44,712 nucleotides of DNA from a virus: positions 1-44,712 of IMG/VR virus record IMGVR_UViG_3300048908_000199. One strand, given 5' to 3'. The notes beneath the pieces are model-generated. The model was not told where the DNA came from, did not search any database, and worked only from the letters and a program-made list of their open reading frames with translations. This document shows, in pieces, positions 38,292-44,712 of the stretch; the first letter of the stretch is position 1, and each line of letters begins with the position of its first letter. Position numbers and translations under genes: made by a program.

Positions 38292-40103
38292 TTACCGGAG
38301 GACCGCCAATTGGTTCATGAGAAGCTGTTCGACCTGGATGTGGGTAAAGCTGGTCGGGTGGATGCCATCGGTCTGGCCGACATAGCCGGGACACCACACG
38401 CCGCCATTCGGGACGAGGACGGTCGCCTGGTTCGGGGCGCACTCCACCAGGCGCGCAATGTCGATCAGGCCCGCGCTCGACGTGGGGAAGGTGTTCGACA
38501 TCGTCGGCCATTGCAGCGTCACGGCGAACGATCCGGTCGCCGTCGCGGCGCTCGTGAGCGTCATGGTTCCGGCGTACTGGTTGATCGCGGTGATGACGTT
38601 ATTGGCCGGGATATTGCCCGCGCTCACGGCGTACATGCCCGTCGCGCCGGTCGTGACCGTCAGGCCCGTGCAGGCGGTGACAGCAGTTGTGGCGTTCAGC
38701 GTGCATGTCGTCGGCTGGCCATAGCCGACGAGGCCGCGCATGAAATCGTTGAATTGCGCTCGGTAATTGTTCGCAGTGACATTGACTGTGGTCTGTCCAG
38801 TCGTGTCATTCCATCCGTTGGCCGAGTTCGTCTCAGGCGTGATGGTCGTGTCATAAACCTTGATGCCCGGGATCGCCGCCGTCGCAGCGGTCCTAAAGGT
38901 CGCGCGGTCTGTGATTACGTTGTCGGCCGTGCGCGACCCTGCAAAAAAGTCATTGACGCCCGGTTCCAAGACCGCACTTGTCGCCCCCGCCGTCGCGGCA
39001 AGCTGGGTGCGCAGCGTGGCGTTACTGGCAATCCACATGGCGCGATCGCCAGGGACGCCGAAGTTAAGTTGAGGCCCGAGATAGGCCGCCGCACGCCCGA
39101 GCAGCCCGCGACCGCCAGACGGGTCGCCCATCATGTCGTTGACGCCGGCGACAATACTGTCACCGACCAGCCACCAGACCGAACGGTCGGACAGCCCTAT
39201 GACTGCGCCGGGAAACCAGCAGTTGGCCGGCGACGTGCCGAGAACCGTATCGTTCGCGGAGTTGTCGGCCATTGCGTTGCCAATGGCGAACTCATCGCCA
39301 TTGCCGCGATCGCAAGCGTTCGACCACGACGAATAGACGGCCTTGCCAGCACCGCCGGACCAGTCGAGGAAATAGTTGATGCGGAATTTCGCGAAGGGCG
39401 GGATCGTGAAACCAAGGCTCGTTAAGTCCGTGCAGCCATTCGTGAGCGCCGTGACCACCCCCGAAGACGCGCCATTCCAGAGCAGGTCTTTGAAAGTCCC
39501 ACGCGGATATTCCACGACGATATGAGCGGCCGTGATATTGCCGCCGGGCGTAGTTTCAACGCCCGAAACAGTCGAATTGATGAAATAATTCGGGACGCAG
39601 ACCTTGAGCGCGTTGACCGGCACATAGGCCATCTGCCAAGAGCGGCCATTGATTTGGGTGTTGCCGCCAGAAAGGGTGTTCGCCATGCCGGTGCGGTTCG
39701 TGACCTGGCGAGGCGTCGCGGGCGTGACGGAGCTGACCGGGACGGCGAACGGACCTGACGTGTTCCGCACGCCAATGAGCGTCGAGGAAGCCGATGGCGT
39801 GGTGTAGCCCGTCACCAGCACATTCGCGGAGGACGCGCCGAGCGACAGGCCCCAAAGATGCGATGCGGTCGAAAAGGTGGCGGGCGGCGCGCTGGGGCTT
39901 ATAGTCTGGCAAATCGCCGCCGCGGCGGGCTGGGCATCCGCAGAGCAGATCGAAACAAGCGACGCCGAGACGTTCTTGATTTCGGCCGGACCGGCGCCGA
40001 GGTCAGTATAGGAACTGGACGTGATCGCCGTTTGCGCGAAAGCGGGCGCGGCAAGAGCAGCAAGGGCGAGGGCCGCCGCGAAAATCCTGGATATGCGCGC
40101 CAT
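38292..40103 (-). CDS. Signal-peptide-bearing SGNH esterase/deacetylase
   Basis: This 603-residue protein has a Sec signal peptide (IFAAALALAALAAPAFA, cut AFA-Q). The SGNH hydrolase blocks are VWWLVGDSIVAG (Ser, about residue 315), GVPGDRAMW (Gly), LEPGVNDFFAG (Asn, about 382) and DGIHPTSFTH (Asp-His, about 580). It likely removes acetyl or other ester groups from surface polysaccharide during adsorption. First gene of the fibre cassette. The fold call is good; the substrate is inferred. Confidence 0.78.
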   Translation of the reverse strand: MARISRIFAAALALAALAAPAFAQTAITSSSYTDLGAGPAEIKNVSASLVSICSADAQPAAAAICQTISPSAPPATFSTASHLWGLSLGASSANVLVTGYTTPSASSTLIGVRNTSGPFAVPVSSVTPATPRQVTNRTGMANTLSGGNTQINGRSWQMAYVPVNALKVCVPNYFINSTVSGVETTPGGNITAAHIVVEYPRGTFKDLLWNGASSGVVTALTNGCTDLTSLGFTIPPFAKFRINYFLDWSGGAGKAVYSSWSNACDRGNGDEFAIGNAMADNSANDTVLGTSPANCWFPGAVIGLSDRSVWWLVGDSIVAGVNDMMGDPSGGRGLLGRAAAYLGPQLNFGVPGDRAMWIASNATLRTQLAATAGATSAVLEPGVNDFFAGSRTADNVITDRATFRTAATAAIPGIKVYDTTITPETNSANGWNDTTGQTTVNVTANNYRAQFNDFMRGLVGYGQPTTCTLNATTAVTACTGLTVTTGATGMYAVSAGNIPANNVITAINQYAGTMTLTSAATATGSFAVTLQWPTMSNTFPTSSAGLIDIARLVECAPNQATVLVPNGGVWCPGYVGQTDGIHPTSFTHIQVEQLLMNQLAVLR

Positions 40104-40157
40104 GTCAATCCCATCCTGCCGAAACCACGGCGAGAATGGGCGACGGATGCTAGGGCC

Positions 40158-42632
40158 TCAACGCACCATCTGGCTCATGTCTGGCGGCGCGCTCGGGGCG
40201 TTGTCGCCCGGCGCCCACCAATAGGTCTGGTGGTGCAGTTTCTCGGCGTTTTCCTTGGCCCTCGCGAAGGCGCGCGCATAATCAGGGTCAACGGATTTTT
40301 GAATGTTATCAAATAGATAACGGTTTGCGAGGAGACGGGTGTACCAGAGCGTCCCGCCCGGCGCGAACTTCTGAATGTCGCGCGCGAGCATCCGGCCATA
40401 GTTGACCTTCTCGCCGTTCTCCGCTGCGCGCCGCGTCGATGACGTGATATCCTGCAACGCCTCCGGGAACTCTGCCATCGGCCCCATCAGCATATCGGTC
40501 CACGACGCTTTGCCAGGTTCGGTCGCGCCCTTGAGCAGATCGCCGTAAGGCCCGAGCGCGCCGCCCATCAGCGCGGCCTCGCCCCAGAACCAGCCTTCAT
40601 CGACCGGCTTGGGATTTTTGCCCTGCAAGACCTGCTTGGCCTGGATCGCGACGGCGCCCGCGAGCGTCATGAACAGGCCGAGCGAGGCCGCCTGCCCCCA
40701 TCGCCCATTGCTCGCCTCCTGCGCCGCGCGCACGCCATGCGTCGCCAGCATCATGATCGGGAACGACTTGAACAGGAACATCGAGCGCGTCAGTTCGCCG
40801 GGCAGCGTGCCGCCCTTGGTCCCGCCGCTGGTCAGCGCGCGGATGCGGTTCGACGAGCCGGCGAGGTAGGCGAATTGCTTCTCGTCGCCAATGGCCGACA
40901 TGAGCTTGGCGCGCACACCTTCCTCAAGGCTATCCGGCATCAGGAACTTCGCCGCCCCGGCGCTCATCGTCTCGCCCTTGGACAGCTTGGCCCAGTCCTC
41001 CTTGGTGAAGCCGTAATCGGTCAGGAAGCGCGCGAAATCATGATCCAGATCATCGAAGCCCTTGCCGGCGCGCTCCGCGATCGAGGCCAGAAATTCCATC
41101 GAGAAGGCGCGATTGATCGCGCTGTCCCACGCGTGAAGGCCCTGCGCGCGCACGACGAAATCGGCCATGCGCTGGAATACGCCGGTTCCGAACATCTGGT
41201 CGCCATATTGCTTCGTCCCAAGCGCGATGCGGGTCGCCGCGTGCGCCGTGACGCCGAGCCGGGTTGCGAAGGCCTCCTTGTCCGGTGCGTCCGATGCAAG
41301 CTGATCGAAGATCGCCTTGGCGAGCCGCCCGGCATCGAGGCCGCGGAACTTCGCCGCCATCGCCCAATTGACCGCATCCGATGGGATCGCCGTCACGATG
41401 GCGCCGCCCATGTTGGAAGCCGTCAGCCAGGCGCGCGCGCCCTGGAACACCCCGGCGATCGCCTCACTCTCGACGCCGGAAGTCTGGCCGGTCATCAGCT
41501 TGTGCAGCCGCTCGGCATTGGCGCGGCCTTCCAGCGGCGACATGAGCGTATCGCCCAGCTTTTCCCAAGCCGAGCGCGCCGGCGGATTGAGAGCGCGGGT
41601 GGCGTCTTTCTCGATCGCTGACTTGAGCAGTGCATCGCCCGCCGTGCGGAAGTTTGGCCCCATGACGTGGAGCATCGCCAGCTCGCGCGCCATCTTCTCG
41701 CCGTGGGATTGCAGCATCGGATAATAGTGGCCCTGCCCAGGCCCGTACTTGTCCATCAGTTCGAGATAGGCGTCGGCGCCCTTCCGTCCTTCCGCGAACC
41801 GGAAGGTGCGCTGCTCGTTCTTGAACACGGTCGAAGGCCCAGCGCGCGAGGACATATCCTTGCGAATGTCATCGCTCGCGCGCTGCAAAACCTTATCGCG
41901 CTCGGCCCCGGCGACGAATTTTCCGGTGTCCTGGTCGAACACCTTGAGCGCGCCGCTGTCGATATGGCGTTGCAGGTCAGCCTTGAACTCGCCCTCGCCA
42001 AATCTGTTGACGCGCTTGCTCTCCCAAAACTGCGGCAGGCGCCAATCTTCGGCCAACTCGAAAATCTTGCCGAGGTCTTTGGCCTTCTGCGTCGCCCATT
42101 CGGTCGCGTCTTTCCAGCCCTTGGCGGCGTGCGCGGCCACCGTATCGCCGGTCTGCTCGCCAAACATCTCACGAACCATGTTGCGAACGCCGGTCTTGTC
42201 CTGCTTCAAACCCGCCATCGTGGAGCGATAGGCCGCATCCGCCTCGTGCATCTTGGCGGCGATCGTCGGCTGATACATTTCCTTTTCGAGCGAAGACACA
42301 TTCTCGCGGTTCGCCATCGCGGCATTGCGGGTGTCGCGGTCATAGAGCGCCATGAACCCAGCGATCGGCCCGTTCGGATGCGCGTCGATGCGCTCGCTAT
42401 TCTCGATCCAATGGTTGACGCGGCGCGCCAGTTCCATCTTCTTCGCCTTGGCCTGCGCTTCCAGGCGCTTCGCCAGTTCGACGGAGGCCGCCGCTTCCGC
42501 CGCCGGCTTGTCCATGTTGCGGAACAGGTCTTCGTTCAGGATGCGATTGTAGAGCGCGCGGGCGTCATCGGCCTGCTGCTTGGTCAGTTTCCCGGCGTTC
42601 GCGAGGCGCGCGATGCATGGCTCGATCGACAT
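40158..42632 (-). CDS. Large internal virion protein
   Basis: This 824-residue protein starts MSIEPCIARLANAGKLTKQQ in a TAATG overlap. Long helical regions, Lys-rich N-terminal part, a segment around TASNMGGAIVTAIPSDAVNW and hydrophobic ALGLFMTLAGAV-type helices later suggest an ejected protein that can meet the membrane. It lies between two structural genes. I recognise no enzyme domain. Confidence 0.6.
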   Translation of the reverse strand: MSIEPCIARLANAGKLTKQQADDARALYNRILNEDLFRNMDKPAAEAAASVELAKRLEAQAKAKKMELARRVNHWIENSERIDAHPNGPIAGFMALYDRDTRNAAMANRENVSSLEKEMYQPTIAAKMHEADAAYRSTMAGLKQDKTGVRNMVREMFGEQTGDTVAAHAAKGWKDATEWATQKAKDLGKIFELAEDWRLPQFWESKRVNRFGEGEFKADLQRHIDSGALKVFDQDTGKFVAGAERDKVLQRASDDIRKDMSSRAGPSTVFKNEQRTFRFAEGRKGADAYLELMDKYGPGQGHYYPMLQSHGEKMARELAMLHVMGPNFRTAGDALLKSAIEKDATRALNPPARSAWEKLGDTLMSPLEGRANAERLHKLMTGQTSGVESEAIAGVFQGARAWLTASNMGGAIVTAIPSDAVNWAMAAKFRGLDAGRLAKAIFDQLASDAPDKEAFATRLGVTAHAATRIALGTKQYGDQMFGTGVFQRMADFVVRAQGLHAWDSAINRAFSMEFLASIAERAGKGFDDLDHDFARFLTDYGFTKEDWAKLSKGETMSAGAAKFLMPDSLEEGVRAKLMSAIGDEKQFAYLAGSSNRIRALTSGGTKGGTLPGELTRSMFLFKSFPIMMLATHGVRAAQEASNGRWGQAASLGLFMTLAGAVAIQAKQVLQGKNPKPVDEGWFWGEAALMGGALGPYGDLLKGATEPGKASWTDMLMGPMAEFPEALQDITSSTRRAAENGEKVNYGRMLARDIQKFAPGGTLWYTRLLANRYLFDNIQKSVDPDYARAFARAKENAEKLHHQTYWWAPGDNAPSAPPDMSQMVR

Positions 42633-44712
42633 TATTCAGCCGCTTCCGTGAGGGACATGGGCGTGTTGCAGGCGTTCAGTTCCTTCGATAGCGCCAAGTC
42701 GCCGTCGATCTTGTGCAGTTCGGCGTCGGCAAAGCCCAGCGTCGTGTTGCCTTCGGCGTCCGTGACCGGCACGCGGTTCTTGCCCTGCGCGATATTGCGC
42801 TCAAGATCGGCGTTCATCGCCTCTTGCACTTTCGGATCATCGACGGCGTGAAGCAAGTCTTTTTCCGGCGTGGCGAACCGGGCAAGCGCCGCCTCGCGCG
42901 CATCCGATTTGGAGACGACGGCGGAAAGCGCCTCCTTCGCCGTGACGGGCGCCGCGCCGAACATATCGGTTCCCTTGGCCGCGCTCTCGGTCATTTCCCG
43001 CGCGAAGCCGGAAAGGTTTTCGCCCATTGCGGTTTTCGACAGGAACCGCTTGAGGTCGCCATCCTCCGTCCGCTTGAAGAACAGACGAGCGGCGAGTTGC
43101 GACGTGTCGCTGTGGAAGAAATCCCCCTGCGCCAGCAGTTTCCCGACCGGCTCGCCTTCGTCGCGGGCGCGCATGATCGTCTTGACCGCGCGCATCACAT
43201 CGTCGGTCACGTCATGCGATGACGGGATTTCGCCGCGCGTCACGGCCTCGCGGAACTTGATCCAGTCGCCTGAGCTGTCCACCAGGGCCGAGGCGATCGA
43301 CTTGATGTTGCTGTCGGCATGGTCGAAGGCGCGCGACACGACGCCGGGGTCGCCATAGGCGCGCGCCACCATCGCGGCTTTGATCCGCTGCACGCCCGCC
43401 GCCGACAGATCGCCGTTCGCGGTCAGCATGCCGCCGCGCTCGCCCGGCGGCAGCTTATTGGCGAAAGCGCGTGCGAAATCCCGGTTCGACGCCTTGAGAA
43501 CGTCGCCGCCGCGGTAATATTGCGTCACGTCGCCGTTCAGATGGCGTGCATCCGACAAGGCCTGCTCAGCCGTGGACATGCGCAGCGAGGCCGAGCCGTT
43601 GGCGGCATGGGCGAAGTCCGCGCGCGCCGTCTGGTCCATTTGCGTCACGCGCCGCGCGACCAGCACCGGCTCTTTCATGCCGGCTGTGTCGAAGCCTGAC
43701 CGCTCAAGGAACGCTTTGTAGGCTGCCGCGTCATCCGACGGATAGGCCATGCGGACAGCCATCGCGCGCCCGTTGCCGCTCTCGACGACATTATCAGGCC
43801 CAACGATCGGGGCGCCGGAATTAGCCTCGACGCTTGGCCCGAGCCTTTCCGGCTCAAGGTTCTGCGCGATCGAATAGACCTGCTCGCGCGCTGGGACGCC
43901 GCCACGATTGCGGGGCTGCAACTCAGGCGGGTAATCCGGGTTGACGTTGAAATTCGTGTCGTGTGACGTGACGAGGTCGCGCGCTTCCGCGAGTTCATAT
44001 TTCACATCGACGGCGCGATTGCCGACGAAGGAGCGGCCGGGGGTCGACATGGCGGCCGGGGCTGGCGCTTTCGGCTCGGCCGGGAATACTTGCCCGGTGC
44101 GGGCACCAAGTTCAGCCTGCGCCGACGCGGGCAATGCCGCATCCTGACCGCGCAGAAGCTGGCCCTCGATCGTCTGCACCGCTTCCGAATGCGCCGCCGC
44201 GCCGGTCGCGCCAGTCCTAAAGGGGTTGTTGGCGGTGATATCCTCCTGCCGCTCAGCCACAATGCCGGCGTCGCGCGCCGCCGTGGGGAGTGTCGCGGCG
44301 ACTTCCGGCGCCTTGTCCGTCAGGTTGCGCCATATCGCCCCGGCGGTCTTGCCGATCAGCCGCCCGGCGAGGTCGAGGCCGACGCCGCCCGCCGCCGCCC
44401 CGGCAACATTCTCAGCCGCGCGACCGAAGCCATAGTTCGGGTCCACGTCCGATTTATAGCTGGCAGTCGCCGCCTCCTGCACCGCCTGCTGCGCGGCCAT
44501 GCTGGCGCCGGTCATCAGCGCCGACTTGAGCAAGCCGCCTTCCGGGATCGTCGTCATCGCGGCGATGTTCAGGCCGGCCGTGAGCGGATCGGAGAATTGC
44601 GCGCCGAGTCCAGCCGCCATTTCCGCGCCGCCCGTGCCGAAATCCTGCATCCCCTGCGCAAGCCGCGCCTGGTCCTGCGTCGCCTTGCGCGCCTTGGCGA
44701 TGCCCAATTCGT
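42632..44712 (-). CDS. Virion protein with DdrB/ParB-like domain, 5' end missing
   Basis: The frame is open through the right window edge (about 693 residues seen); the start lies outside. Early residues are Gly/Ala-rich with possible membrane segments. From about residue 225 to 400, RSFVGNRAVDVKYELAEARD, then NVVESGNGRAMAVRMAY and MSTAEQALSDARHL fit the DdrB-like ParB-superfamily domain of large phage polyvalent proteins. It may be injected to act on DNA. Probably the same gene as the start at the left edge. Confidence 0.65.
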   Translation of the reverse strand, partial: ELGIAKARKATQDQARLAQGMQDFGTGGAEMAAGLGAQFSDPLTAGLNIAAMTTIPEGGLLKSALMTGASMAAQQAVQEAATASYKSDVDPNYGFGRAAENVAGAAAGGVGLDLAGRLIGKTAGAIWRNLTDKAPEVAATLPTAARDAGIVAERQEDITANNPFRTGATGAAAHSEAVQTIEGQLLRGQDAALPASAQAELGARTGQVFPAEPKAPAPAAMSTPGRSFVGNRAVDVKYELAEARDLVTSHDTNFNVNPDYPPELQPRNRGGVPAREQVYSIAQNLEPERLGPSVEANSGAPIVGPDNVVESGNGRAMAVRMAYPSDDAAAYKAFLERSGFDTAGMKEPVLVARRVTQMDQTARADFAHAANGSASLRMSTAEQALSDARHLNGDVTQYYRGGDVLKASNRDFARAFANKLPPGERGGMLTANGDLSAAGVQRIKAAMVARAYGDPGVVSRAFDHADSNIKSIASALVDSSGDWIKFREAVTRGEIPSSHDVTDDVMRAVKTIMRARDEGEPVGKLLAQGDFFHSDTSQLAARLFFKRTEDGDLKRFLSKTAMGENLSGFAREMTESAAKGTDMFGAAPVTAKEALSAVVSKSDAREAALARFATPEKDLLHAVDDPKVQEAMNADLERNIAQGKNRVPVTDAEGNTTLGFADAELHKIDGDLALSKELNACNTPMSLTEAAE

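Noticed and set aside
38028-39425. 465-codon rightward frame
   Set aside because: Antisense to the SGNH esterase; extremely Arg-rich and without recognisable motifs.
33129-40103. Diversity-generating retroelement acting on the fibre genes
   Set aside because: Related podophages can carry one, but no reverse transcriptase gene and no template/variable repeat pair was seen.
1-44712. Toxin-antitoxin, restriction or known defence operon
   Set aside because: No gene pair with recognised nuclease, methylase or antitoxin motifs was found. The YdaS-like protein is placed as Cro, divergent from the repressor.

Overview
The window is almost entirely, and probably completely, one temperate short-tailed phage (podovirus-type) genome from a GC-rich alphaproteobacterium. 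The host guess is inference. It rests on GC-rich DNA, a phage-borne GapR/DUF2312 protein (a family typical of Alphaproteobacteria) and a 3TM holin of the gene-transfer-agent type. No host gene, rRNA or tRNA is visible.

Layout. The leftward late operon runs from about 19.05 kb down to 1. It holds a small-terminase candidate, a run of about thirteen very small genes, large terminase, portal, scaffold, major capsid, decoration-like protein, tail adaptor, tail nozzle and internal virion proteins. It appears to continue from 44,712 down to 31,117 with two more large internal virion proteins, a tail-fibre/adhesin/hydrolase cassette and the lysis genes. Both window ends cut leftward genes of the same virion module, so the sequence looks like a circular or circularly permuted genome opened inside one structural gene.

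The early and lysogeny half lies between 19.3 and 31.1 kb. A small HTH gene and a rightward operon of short unknown genes (19.3-21.2 kb) converge on a leftward early operon (25.87-21.29 kb). That leftward operon encodes a Cro/YdaS-like regulator, two Cys-rich proteins, GapR, a RusA resolvase, a stand-alone DnaA domain IV protein, a DUF1376 replication protein and accessory proteins. Divergent from the Cro-like gene is an S24-type repressor whose usual catalytic Ser is Cys. A rightward operon follows with an unknown protein, a RecE-like PD-(D/E)XK nuclease, a P-loop ATPase, an excisionase-like protein and a tyrosine integrase. An AT-rich attP candidate and one more gene come next.

Regulation. 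A 14-bp dyad close to ACACA-NTAN-TGTGT recurs at the repressor/Cro intergenic region, the nuclease-operon promoter, two late-side leftward promoters, the rightward early promoter, inside the excisionase-like gene and downstream of integrase. It is probably the operator of the repressor/Cro pair and links most transcription units in one regulon.

Most unusual content. Four neighbouring proteins of the tail-fibre/adhesin cassette start with Sec signal peptides, and two of these share a duplicated N-terminal module. Three late genes have their Shine-Dalgarno sequence inside a short hairpin. A cluster of GC-rich palindromes at 18.1-18.25 kb may be a packaging or replication site.
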